Source of the DNA: Clavelina lepadiformis
Taxonomy: Eukaryota; Chordata; Ascidiacea; Aplousobranchia; Clavelinidae
Reading direction: 5' to 3'
Length of the DNA: 64,000 nucleotides
NCBI RefSeq assembly: GCF_947623445.1
Contig: NC_135248.1
Coordinates: 12,843,820-12,907,819, forward strand
Position 1 is the stretch's first letter, and each line of letters starts with the position of its first letter. Shown here in pieces: positions 54,201-62,662 of the stretch. The notes under the pieces are model-generated. The model searched no databases, was not told where the DNA came from, and was given only the letters and a program-made list of their open reading frames with translations. The translations under genes were made by a program, and so were the position numbers.

Positions 54201-56412
54201 CCATCAGCAAGCAGCTAGTGACAACTACCTAAAGGCTAAACAAGTTCTGTAAAACTCCCAGCTATATATTATATTACTCTGAAATAATAAGCACCATCAC
54301 ATTGGCAAATATTTTTCTGGATTTTTCCAGCACCACCATTAACATTCCAGCAAAAATATTATTTTATTGCAACCAATCCCAGATTACTCTTAAATTACAT
54401 GTAGCTCACCTCCTGGTTGACCAACATTTCCATAGATTTCTCCACCAGGATTATGAACATCACCACCAACATTTTCAAAGTTCATGTTGCGCCTGTTGTC
54501 TTGATTCTGAGTGTGCTGTACGAATTGTGGTGCATAAGTTAGGTGGAAAGTTCCTGCAGCTACTGCAATGAATAAAGACAAATTTAGAACTTAAGATATA
54601 TACATGCAACAGAATGTCCGATAACATATATTTTCATGCTTAAGTGGTCTGGTAAAGTCTCTAGGTTCACACTTATGCAATACCCACGAGTGACTTGTCT
54701 TGTTATATTCCAGTGCCAACTGAAATTTCCATTTTTTGCTCTCAACATTTGTTATTTTTGCATTTTTATTGTGTGCGTAAGAATCAAAATACATCTATCG
54801 GTTTAATTGATGGAAAAGAACACCGTGACGTTACATCTTGACTCACCACCAGATGATGCAAGTTCTCTTACAATCTGAGCAACTTCTTCCCTAGCAAGAG
54901 CAAGTTGTTGACTTCCTTCATACTCAGTTATTGCCACAGGTTGACTTCCTTCATCTTGAAGATCCATCTCTTGCAATCTTCCTTCAACTTTATGTTTTTA
55001 AGAAAATTAATTTTGAAAGTTAGTTTTTTAATTAATTGATTAATTTTTTAAAAGAATTAATTGTTTAATCAGCTACTTTCTGTAACAGTGTTTGGAGGTG
55101 GTTGTTTATGTAATTGCCTGTTGTTGGCAACTTAGCGAGCTACCGTATATACTCAAGTATAGGTCGAGATTTTTGCAACTGATTTTCACCTCAAAAAGCA
55201 GGGGTTGACCTATGCAAGGAACAGGCCAAAGTAAAACCTCCAAGTCCAGCCGACAGCACGGTGACTGACGCATACATGAATTTGAACCGTGAACTTATTG
55301 CGCTTACTGGCCATTTCGTATAAATAACTTTACAACAACTCGCAAGCCTGCAGCTTGCACGAGATAAATATCACGTGACGCTTGCACGCATGAGACGAAT
55401 ATGGCTAGCGTCACACGAGTTCTTTGTAGGCTTGTCCTAAAGAAGGGCTGCTGAAGTTTACAATTATGCAGTCGCTGCACAATACTGGCAAGCTAGGCTG
55501 AAAAGTTCACTTAGTGGTGAACTCTCACCTATCCTTGAAATTTTCTTACAGTATGTCGATGCCAATACTTACATGAACCACCAAATCGACTTATACATGA
55601 GAGAATAAATAAAAAATCTCTGATTTTCAGTGAAAAAGTAGGCGTTGACCTCTACTCAAGTATATACGGTAAGCAGATTATTTCATGTGTGATATCAAAA
55701 TATAACATGCTATTACGTGCAATAACTCATATATCTTTGTATAATGAAAGAGAGGGAAGCTTGAATAAAAAGCTTGCCAAATATCAGCAGAATATGTACC
55801 TCCATTAAAAGTTGTTTTGACAAGTATTTTATGAGACAATCAAAAATAGGGAAAAAAATGAAGTCTTCGCACAAATTATATAAAAACCCACAAACACAGG
55901 TCAGCAGCGATTTAAAAGTTTTAAAACTTAAAAGCAACAAGGAAACAAACGTATCTGCAAATTAAAATTTTTCACTTTGTAATTTGATGTCATTGAGTAC
56001 AGAACATTTATACAATGCAAACAAACTTGCAACAATACAACACATTACCCAGTAGCTAATTACCATGGCGATGTTGTTCTTCTTGAGCTGCATCTATTGG
56101 TTGCGATTGGTCAACATTCTCATGAGAAGGATTACGGGTAAGTTGAAAATCTCCTTGTTCTTCTTCTTGGTCCATTCTCTCATATTCCAAGGATTTTCGT
56201 AAAATGAACTTCAACCAAGATACTACACATTTGGCAAATATCTTTACATCTGTAACATGTTGGTGGTTGATCAGTTTATCACGAACGTTAAAACTTATAT
56301 TATGCAGGGTGCACTCAAGATCTTGCCAAAAAAAGGCCAAAAAATGCAGTCTGGTTTGAAAATCTTCGGCGTAACTCAAGTCCATAATGGAAAATGTGAC
56401 AGCTGCACACAT
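42292..56412 (-). CDS. TRADD-N-like domain plus leucine-rich-repeat protein
   Basis: Gene model read by hand on the minus strand. Exons from 5': 56412-56064, 54987-54847, 54562-54410, 53959-53891, 50573-50505, 49915-49847, 49493-48976, 48445-48352, 48191-48127, 47428-47314, 45408-45346, 44472-44141 and 43479-43408, with a last exon 42566-42292. Phases are consistent through 43408; the link to the last exon is uncertain because the frame stays open past 43408. Product about 800 residues: a helical N-terminal segment; a Gly/Asn-rich segment (NVGGDVHNPGGEIYGNVG); three copies of a 23-residue unit (EPTIQRTPQNIAEQP); two hydrophobic segments; a TRADD-N-like domain (GSLLVEVV, LLQAYSSGKIKQDL, KAGDNLTVELT, EEEFDEIRKEVE); then LRR-like stretches (ENLDLSNIKL, IKSLDLISC, IRVLYIGDN). 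In animals and bacteria TRADD-N domains occur in death and immune signalling proteins, so a role in innate immunity or apoptosis is inferred. The first Met could be 56412 or the later MDLSYAED. Confidence 0.7.
42945..43018 (+). repeat. tRNA-like sequence inside the last intron of the TRADD-N gene
   Basis: GTGGCGCATCAGGATA followed about 40 bases later by GAGTTCGATTCCCGA, an excellent pol III B box, then GTCGCG that can pair with the 5' CGCG. Probably a SINE head or pseudo-tRNA; no confident anticodon assigned. Confidence 0.45.
43650..43935. repeat. Diverged tandem duplication of about 195 bp
   Basis: GAATTTTAAGCGACCA near 43670 and GAATTTTAAGCGGCCA near 43866 begin related stretches that each end in AATAAAACTTG. 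The copies lie in the intron between the two LRR exons of the minus-strand gene. Confidence 0.55.
45460..45965. mobile_element. Possible eroded hAT-like element
   Basis: Left side TCAAGTACAAGTACTTAG and right side (reverse complement) ACTTGAGTAAAGTTGACTCA share the CTTGAGTA/AGTACTT word structure typical of some hAT ends, with more AGTAC words inside both halves. Target duplication not identified, so boundaries are approximate. Confidence 0.35.
46066..46700. repeat. Pair of ~115 bp diverged direct repeats in an intron
   Basis: 46066-46185 and 46573-46692 are clearly related (for example GATCTTGATATATTTGCCATT versus GATCTTGTTATATATGCTATT, same order throughout). On the gene strand each has an AG acceptor-like start and one copy reads VCRFMVRSRQNGKYIKISDI. 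In the phase required by the flanking exons both hit stops early, so they are not part of the model; they may be abandoned exons. Confidence 0.6.
48976..49493 (-). other. Exon with two hydrophobic segments and TRADD-N-like domain
   Basis: The 172-codon exon begins with a charged stretch (RQRHHQDRETGGWHE), then FGFTIKGISAITLVGGATIA and LASAFVPFAAGAAGGAAASI, two segments long and hydrophobic enough to enter or hairpin into a membrane; the second is Gly/Ala-rich. Directly after comes a region with the pattern of TRADD-N-like domains: a first strand GSLLVEVV, an LLQAYSSGKI helix, a KAG turn, a second strand LTVELT, then E/D-rich EEEFDEIRKE. A two-TM region next to TRADD-N is known from cyanobacterial proteins. 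The assignment rests on remembered family patterns, not a profile search. Confidence 0.6.
49847..49915 (-). repeat. Tandemly duplicated 69-nt exon, copy C
   Basis: Symmetric phase 1-1 exon encoding EPTIHGTPQTIAEQPGPIIA plus PVQ. About 85% like copy B by eye. The flanking intron sequence is duplicated as well: the run before the donor contains (AC)n in both, and ATTAGCATAAAAGCA follows the acceptor side in both. Confidence 0.8.
50505..50573 (-). repeat. Tandemly duplicated 69-nt exon, copy B
   Basis: Phase 1-1 exon encoding EPTIQRTPQNIAEQPGPSQA plus PVQ. It lies one repeat period (about 657 bases) from copy C, within a tandem duplication covering exon and intron. Confidence 0.85.
50950..51366. 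mobile_element. Non-autonomous hAT-like element (MITE)
   Basis: 417 bp. Ends CAGGGATGGGCCGATACGAA and (reverse complement) TAGGGATGTGCCGCGAGGAA are hAT-type terminal inverted repeats. It is flanked by a perfect 8-bp duplication CTATTTAG at 50942-50949 and 51367-51374. It inserted into the second copy of the exon-bearing tandem repeat. No transposase motif inside. Confidence 0.9.
51524..51890. mobile_element. TA-flanked MITE with ATAAGGCGCA ends
   Basis: 367 bp. Left CCGTATTTTACGGACCATAA and right (reverse complement) CCGTATTTTATGGACCATAA are near-perfect inverted repeats continuing into GGCGCA, flanked by TA on both sides. GGCGCA words recur in the interior near both ends. TA duplication fits Tc1/mariner-type integration; the family name is not certain. 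Confidence 0.85.
52077..53396 (+). mobile_element. piggyBac element, defective
   Basis: 1320 bp flanked by TTAA at 52073-52076 and 53397-53400. Ends CACTAGAAGGACGGGGCGCG and (reverse complement) CACTAAAAGGACGGCAATTT agree in CACTA-AAGGACGG. Inner copies of CTAGAAGGACGG occur at 52257 (direct) and 53358-53370 (inverted), each with the palindrome CGTCAATTGACG or a close form. These look like terminal plus subterminal transposase sites. Confidence 0.92.
52522..53238 (+). CDS. piggyBac transposase, truncated (DDE_Tnp_1_7 type)
   Basis: Open frame of 238 codons inside the piggyBac element; TTG at 52522 is only the first possible initiator. Conserved core: ITVDEQLLPCKARCKFIQYM holds the first catalytic Asp (about residue 91), NKPDKFGLKFW follows, and VTCDNFFTSIDLAL holds the second (about residue 177). 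Then GTMRQNRREVPKE matches the family. The frame ends at DCFC without the third catalytic Asp (in KGGVDTLD of the type protein) or the Cys-rich C-terminal domain, and the N-terminal region is also missing. Active piggyBac transposases are near 590 residues, so this copy cannot be autonomous. Confidence 0.92.
   Translation: MDKLDELDKFVGSVVARGVTGGCNFPVKSLWGNSWGCPMFSQTMARDRFLELIRFLRFDLKTERRRNVLHDKFALASQLWNSFISICQKALIPQWKITVDEQLLPCKARCKFIQYMANKPDKFGLKFWLAVDVENKYLFNGFPYVGKDDARSPQGSVPTNVVLKLMAPLFQGGYNVTCDNFFTSIDLALRLAEKKCSLVGTMRQNRREVPKECKKKKELRETEVFRHDGLYFQCDCFC
53891..53959 (-). repeat. Tandemly duplicated 69-nt exon, copy A
   Basis: Phase 1-1 exon encoding EPTIQRTPQNIAEQPDPSNT plus AEQ. Its protein matches copy B almost exactly over the first 14 residues. 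It has been pushed 3.3 kb from copy B by transposon insertions between them. Confidence 0.85.
55143..55669. mobile_element. TA-flanked MITE with CCGTATATACTCAAGTATA ends
   Basis: 527 bp. Left CCGTATATACTCAAGTATAG and right (reverse complement) CCGTATATACTTGAGTAGAG, followed on both sides by GTCAACGCCTAC/GGTCGAGA-like words and a shared TGATTTTCA-x-AAAAAG-AGG-GTTGACCT block. TA duplicated at both borders. It sits in the first intron of the TRADD-N gene. Confidence 0.85.
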
Positions 56413-56803
56413 GAGGTTTATCAATGTGCACCACCAAATTTTTCTCTTCACGCCGATTTATAATGTGGTATAATGAAAAGATGGTTGTTTGAACGCTGAC
56501 ATATAATAGATAAACAAACAAAATTGAGGCTTCGATAAACGCCAAATTTTCGATTTTGCACACACGATTTCTCGATGAAAACTTTCATACTTTCCAGTCA
56601 AGATTCACGTAGAATGCAATGTGGTCTGTAGACGGCTGATTTGTAATGCTTGGATGATACTAAACGTTTTTTGCACATTTTATTTGTTTTAATCCCTGCT
56701 ACAATTATGTCTTTAAATTGTGTTTTGTGCAAAGTATGTTTGTCAAAAACTTGCCCATAGTTAGGTTGCAATCTTGCAAATCTTGCCCGAGGTTAGTCTA
56801 GGC

Positions 56804-57013
56804 CAGCAGTTCTTAATCTTTTTTCAACTGCTTTCCAATTTATGACAACTACTAAACCCAACTTCCCCCCCTTGGGGTGATTGGGCAGTGGCTACATTGC
56901 AAAATGGGTATCAAACAAGAAGTAACGTATAATCTGTGTTTATTCACACCAAAACCTTTTTTTGTGTAAAAAAGATAAAGTGTTAATTATTTCCTCCCGG
57001 TTAAGAACCGCTG
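56804..57013. mobile_element. hAT-like MITE 1
   Basis: 210 bp. CAGCAGTTCTTAATCTTTTT at the left and (reverse complement) CAGCGGTTCTTAACCGGGAG at the right match the Charlie-type hAT terminus CAGNGGTTCTNAAC. Flanking 8-mers GTCTAGGC and GCCTGGGC agree at six positions, fitting an old duplication. Confidence 0.8.
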
Positions 57014-57042
57014 GCCTGGGCCTATAATCTCTTTTAAATACG

Positions 57043-57331
57043 CATAGGCGGGCAGTACCGCGATAACATAATACCGAATTACTGTACCGCAGTACTTTTT
57101 CAAAAAAGTACCGAATCTATGTATCAAATGTGTTAATGTTAACATGTTAATTAATCCTTAACACCAATTGTAGAATCTGTTGATCGTTTTTAATCTTGAA
57201 ATATCAAGTAAAATTGCGAAAGAGTAACGTCTCATATGTTTTGACCTGGATTAAACGTTACCGCGGCAAATATTGCATTTGCTGCAGCATTTTTTTTTAC
57301 GAAAACTACCGGTACCGACTGCGCACCTCTG
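57043..57331. mobile_element. hAT-like MITE 2
   Basis: 289 bp, ends CATAGGCGGGCAGTACCGCG and (reverse complement) CAGAGGTGCGCAGTCGGTAC. Perfect 8-bp duplication TAAATACG at 57035-57042 and 57332-57339. It lies 29 bases from MITE 1. Confidence 0.85.
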
Positions 57332-57339
57332 TAAATACG

Positions 57340-60300
57340 TACATTTTTAAACTGTAACATCCACGATACCGTAATTAGCGCAAGGCCGCAAATCATATTT
57401 TAGAAATAAACGTTGTGACGATTACGTCACGACTCACGAGTTGTTTTGAGATGTTTGGAATTTAATCTGGGATCTTGTAATTCAGTGTTTACCAGACTTG
57501 AGTTTTCCTTAATGACGTCAGATAATTTCCTCGCTTGAACTGGTGTGTCACATATAAATACTGATGTAATGTTTTCAATCGTTCCTTTTCGTGTGATCGA
57601 TTTCACTGGTTACTACAGCGCTATGTAACATTCAGTAAGCTTTGCCCGAAGGTGAAAACCTTTGTGTTATAATAAATAAAATGGGAACTTTATAATTTAG
57701 TAATTTGTATAGACAGAATCAAGCAACTAACAGCATAGTCACGCAAATTTGAGAAATGAGAACTCATCCATCGAAGCAGAAGTAAAACAAGTTATCAACC
57801 AACTATCATCCTCGCTCATATTCTAACAACTACCGCCAGCATACGCGGTCTTTATGACAGATATGTTCCTTGTGTAATACTTCACACAAGTAGTGCACAA
57901 GCGAATTATTTCTTTGTCATAACGTTATTAAAGCTAAGTGAATCACTTTAAGCCAAGTCGTTTTAAGTTGAACAGTAAGAGCTCTTGTATCTTCAAAAGT
58001 TTAAAAGCGACCACAATTATTTTCGATTATTAGGATATGTGCATCAAAGAGTTTAAGCAGGAACAACAGAGCAATAATCCTCACAACTTCACACCTTCAG
58101 TAGGATACTGGATGAGATTGCTAGAAAACTGAGAAACCGCATGGGGGGTTTACCGAAATGTTTTTTCAATTCGTCAGATACATCGACATCAAGCTTACAA
58201 GAAACAAACTTTTTTATTGTAGTCTTAATCAACAGCTTATACGTTGTTTAACTTGTATCTTACATTTACCATTTTGGATCAAGTTTTACATAAAACAAAC
58301 CACAGTAGTGAATCATGTAAGTTTCTGGCTTACACATTTAGCAATGGCGATGGTTGCTTCCTGGTGTTGATGTGACAAAGGAGTTGTATCCAAGAAATGC
58401 AATTGACTTTATACAGGTGATTGGCCACAACGTTACCATTCCTGTGAGTTAAACCAAGATTTGCATTGTGATGTCACTATGGTAGCGTCTTTTATGGCAA
58501 ACATGTTCAAATTGCTGAACTAAAATTGTTATATCAAAATTAACACATGTCGTGAAGAAACAGGTCGCGCATAAAGGGGACAAATTAAAAGCTGAGGTCG
58601 CCAAAACGATTGGTAAGCCTCAAATATCTTGACTGCAGTTAAACAACCATTGCAGCATTACTGATAATGTTGCCGCTCTTTGACTACTTGTTTCGCATAC
58701 AACCAAGTTAAATTTCCCTGACGCCTAGAAATCGATAAATAGGCCTAGCGCAGGTAAAACAGACCCAGCGGCAAGGACAAAGTAGACTATATTGCAGGAA
58801 AAGCATTTTAAAGAAAAGTAAAATGTATGGCTAAGACAGAAACAAAAAATAACCAAATAAGGTTACCTGGCATAGTCAACTATATCACTCACGCAGAACA
58901 AAACCCAACCTTGTATATCATGCGGTTGCAATCTTTGCCATATTCCAAGTCCAATCTAACACTAACAAAAAAAGAATAAATATACTTGTATTACTGTGCA
59001 AGAGTAGTTCAAATGTTTGGAAATTGTTGGTTTGAATAAAATTACATCAAAATCACAAAATTTGCAGGGATTTGCATTCGTTTCCAAACAGGTGTCTGGC
59101 CAAATTTGTTCCCGCTACAAAATATAACTCAGGGTAAGTTTGTAGTGGACGTTAAAAAAATCCGTCTTCTCGTTAGTTGATAACATTATTATTATTGCTA
59201 TTATTATTATTAACATTGCATAACATTATTGCTGATATCCGCAGTAAAGTAACACATGAACTAAGCACCATAAAGTCACAACCAAAGTTATAATTTTCTA
59301 AATTAGAAATCTTCACCACATATTGATGTTTCCTTTGTAGTATTATTCTTACAAGACACAAAACTGATTGTTATACGCTCGCATAAAAACGCCTTGTTTG
59401 AAAAGATTAGCCTACATTACATCTTACATTTTTGCAACTGATTCATCTGCTTAATATTTTTCCTATAGAGCGACTTAAGTTCCTAGTGTCACACAGAAAT
59501 TTTCATTTGTTTATTTGATTTCTTATTTTGCTCGAATTCATGACCAAGCTTTGTTCGTACCTGGCTATAGAGTACTGTATTCCGACGGCAGCGACATTAG
59601 GAATTGAACCAGGAACAAACCAAACCTGGTTTTTCCAAACCAGGCGTTAGAAGGATATATACTTCATCTACTTTTATACAACACAAAGGTTAATGAGCTA
59701 AATGTAATTGCTAAATCGTCAAATTGATTTCTTTTTTAAATCAACAATCACTTAATTTTTTAATCTATGGTATCGAGAATAGTAGGCTATCGAGATAATT
59801 TCTTAAACGATTGCGCAGGAACACAATTTTGCAGAAACCCGACCCAGCAAACACATATCTGCACATATATCTGCTGCTAAATCACAGAAACTGTGCAAAA
59901 ATGCCAGCTGTTGTTAGTTTATGTTTCAGCCAATGCAAGGCTTAAATCGTTGAAGTCGTTGTTGTTGCTTTCACAACAAAGACTGTTGGAAGATAGACAA
60001 TAGTTTCAGTTTTCAAATCAAAACATACTTTGACAGGTAGTTTAATGAGAACATTCACACAAATCAGTTTAAAATGTCAAGGATAAGTTCTGGTTATTCT
60101 GGAATACCAATTTGGCAAGAGAGTACAAGTAGGTTATAACTTACGCATGTCTTACGTTAAAAAGTATTTGAGTACAGTTATAATTCAATCTTTAACTATG
60201 CAGTTGTACTACAACAAGTAACACTGTTACAATAAAAGATTGCAGAAAATGAGCATCAACATAAGCGCAACGTGTATTGGTGATTACGTAATCAATTACG

Positions 60301-60740
60301 TATCTACGCACTAAATTTTGAAACGCGATTAGAAATAAATTCGATATTTTATTTGCAAGAAAAGTACTTCAAAGTTCCGTTCAGAGTAAAGATACAGAAT
60401 TAGCATGAGAACCGTGGCTCGTATCTAGACCAGGAATGGTTGAGAGATGGACGAAAAAATAAGGAGGATGGAGGACCAAGGACGGGAATGATGTTGAGGG
60501 GAATGGATAATTTGTCGGATGGATATTGAAGTGTTGAAAGCCATTTTTCCGTTATTTGAGAGTTAGTTAAACAATTCTTAAACAAAACAATTCAAAGGTT
60601 AAAATGTTTTTTTATTTAATCAAGCAAATGGTTAAACGATCGCACAGACCTCTCAAAAAGCCCGCATGTTGCCTGCACTTTCCTTACCTCTGATTTAAAT
60701 CAAGAACGACCGGTTTTCATTCATAAAATTACAATTTGTT
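57340..60740. other. Intergenic region between TRADD-N gene and second GST group
   Basis: Mostly featureless AT-rich DNA; a short ATT triplet run lies at 59186-59212. One orphan exon-like pair is listed separately at 58342-58613. No GST-like or other recognised coding was seen. Confidence 0.5.
58342..58613 (+). other. Two exon-like segments of unknown identity
   Basis: 58342-58443 is bounded by ACATTTAG and GTGAGT and reads GVDVTKELYPRNAIDFIQVI then GHNVTIP without stop. About 120 bases later, a segment bounded by AAACAG and GTAAGC reads VAHKGDKLKAEVAKTIG and joins in frame. Composition is protein-like, but I recognise no family and see no further exons, so this may be a gene remnant. Confidence 0.3.
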
Positions 60741-60746
60741 TTTCAG
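60741..60746 (+). promoter_or_regulatory. Strong splice or trans-splice acceptor before the 60.8 kb GST
   Basis: TTGTTTTTCAG ends at 60746, 27 bases before ATG 60774. It implies either a 5' non-coding exon or spliced-leader addition for an otherwise intronless coding region. Confidence 0.55.
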
Positions 60747-60773
60747 GTTATTCAGTAAATAAGTTGACAGGAG

Positions 60774-61454
60774 ATGTCAAAGATAACTGTTGGTTATTGG
60801 AATATCAGGGCTCTTGCTGAACCCATTCGTTTGATGTTGGAGTATTGTGGAGCAGATTACGACAATAAAAGCTATGTAGTTCTAGGGGAACCACCTAACG
60901 TGGACAAAAGCCAATGGTTTGACGTCAAATTTGAGCTTGGATTAGAATTTCCAAATTTGCCATACCTCATTGACGGTGACGTCAAGATGACGAAATCGTG
61001 GGCGATTATGAACTACGTTGCTAGAAAGTTTGGAAAACTCGTTCCAAAGAGTGAAGAAGAAACACAGAGATGCGATATGGTAAAAGAGGCTTATATCGAT
61101 ATGTGGTTTGCCATCAAGCGCATGCTTTTCAGCTCTGATGGCAGAGAAGTAGCAATGACGAATCTTCTGGCAAACGATTTGCCCGTATATCTCTGCACGT
61201 TCGAAAACTTTCTCTCAGACAAAGATTGGATGGCCGGTGCCACTCTCACCTACGTTGATTTCGAGATCTGTGAACGCCTCGACGTGTTGACTGAGATGAA
61301 GTCAGATTGCCTGGATAAATATCCGAATGTGAAGAAATACAAGGAAAGGTTCTTTGCACTCGACAAGATAGCAGTATATCGTCGCTCTGAAAGGTTTAAG
61401 GAATATTCTATTTTTAACATATACACCAACTGGGGATACAAGAAGGAAAATTAA
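60774..61454 (+). CDS. Mu-class glutathione S-transferase, intact, intronless
   Basis: 226 residues in one exon. MSKITVGYWNIRALAEPIRL carries the catalytic Tyr; LEFPNLPYLIDGDVKMTKSW forms the glutathione site, and here the Ser of canonical TQSNAI is kept while Gln is Lys. The C-terminal domain contains DWMAGATLTYVDFEICERLD and ends NWGYKKEN. It is closest to the broken copy at 24.3 kb; the C-terminal part is nearly the same in DNA (about seven differences in some 175 bases by eye) while the middle is quite different (MWFAIKRMLFSSDGREVAM). It faces the copy at 63.3 kb convergently. Confidence 0.95.
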   Translation: MSKITVGYWNIRALAEPIRLMLEYCGADYDNKSYVVLGEPPNVDKSQWFDVKFELGLEFPNLPYLIDGDVKMTKSWAIMNYVARKFGKLVPKSEEETQRCDMVKEAYIDMWFAIKRMLFSSDGREVAMTNLLANDLPVYLCTFENFLSDKDWMAGATLTYVDFEICERLDVLTEMKSDCLDKYPNVKKYKERFFALDKIAVYRRSERFKEYSIFNIYTNWGYKKEN

Positions 61455-61693
61455 CAACTCGCTACAATATGTACCAATGACAAATTTGCTATGACACAAA
61501 CAAGTAGGACAAAAGAACTAATCCGGTATTTGCGCAACCGCTGTGACTTATTACTGTACTGTAAGTCAGAGCGTGGAATCACGTTGTCAGAATCAGAATC
61601 GGAATCACGCTGCAAATGTATCGATCAGAGTACACATTTTAAGAAATTCAACAGAAACCGGGATCCCATATTTTAACTTCTATTAAGACGCAA

Positions 61694-61699
61694 ATTAAA
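61694..61699 (+). terminator. Possible polyadenylation signal of the 60.8 kb GST
   Basis: ATTAAA 240 bases after the stop codon; variant signal assigned by position. Confidence 0.4.
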
Positions 61700-62287
61700 G
61701 CTGATTTATGGTATAGAAAGAAACATATCAACTCAAACGGTAGATTAAAAGTTTTAACCGTTATAAACATCCAACTGCTGCAACTTCAAGCCGGTTACAT
61801 GGAGCTTTTTGCAATAGTGTTTTACGTTTTGTTTAGGTCAGTAGCTTCGTTTTTTTATCTTCTCAGTTACGTTTAACTAAGTTCACGAGGTATATCTGTG
61901 TAATCTTCATGGTCTTAACAAAGATTTTTTCGTTAACGTCTTCATAATCCGCACCAATTATAAAGATTTGTGAAGTTATCTTGTATGTTTTGAAATGGAA
62001 AATTAAATTTTCATCATACACTATAATCTCTCTGCTATAATTTACTTGGAAAATCTTACAAACTATAACTTGTGATGTATCAATTGAACTCAGAGAACTG
62101 TTTTGTTGAAAACATTCCCTTTTTTATTTTTGAATCCAAGGCTAAATAAGTATGTAAATATATAAATAAAATGTAAATATATGAATAACAAGTTGTGCAT
62201 GAAATCAATCAGGGAATCAGTAACAGACATTTTGCCCTTCCTACACTTCTACTTTATTCTTCAAAAATGTGACCAAATTATCTAACA

Positions 62288-62462
62288 GGATACTTCACAA
62301 TTGCCCATCGTTTCGTCATTTTCATGTCACCACCCATGGGATATGACAAGTTTTGTAAAATTTTTCAACCCTTGAAATCAAGCCATTGATTTGGTTCCAC
62401 ATTAGGTAGTTCCCCGTCATATATTTTATCACTTTGATTTTATCGTCATGGACTAATCCTAT
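62288..62462 (-). pseudogene. Decayed mu-class GST relic
   Basis: Minus-strand pieces GELPNVEPNQWLDFK and GGDMKMTKRWAIVKY correspond to the region around residues 42-56 and 72-88 of the intact GSTs, in the right order and spacing but in different frames. Most like the MSKIT-type copies (KMTKxWAI as at 60.8 kb). The rest of the gene is not recognisable. Confidence 0.85.
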
Positions 62463-62662
62463 CCTACAGCTGTCAACACTTTTCGTAAGTGGAAAATCGT
62501 TTCTGTGTTAGACAATTTTGCAGGATTTTGTTGCTCTTATTGATTTGTCATTGAAATATAACCTATGTATGATCATAATATCAGCACACAAACCACAAGC
62601 ACCAACAATTACAAGAATAACTATGAGCTTTCCAGAATGTAACACAATCGACTCTGGAAGAT

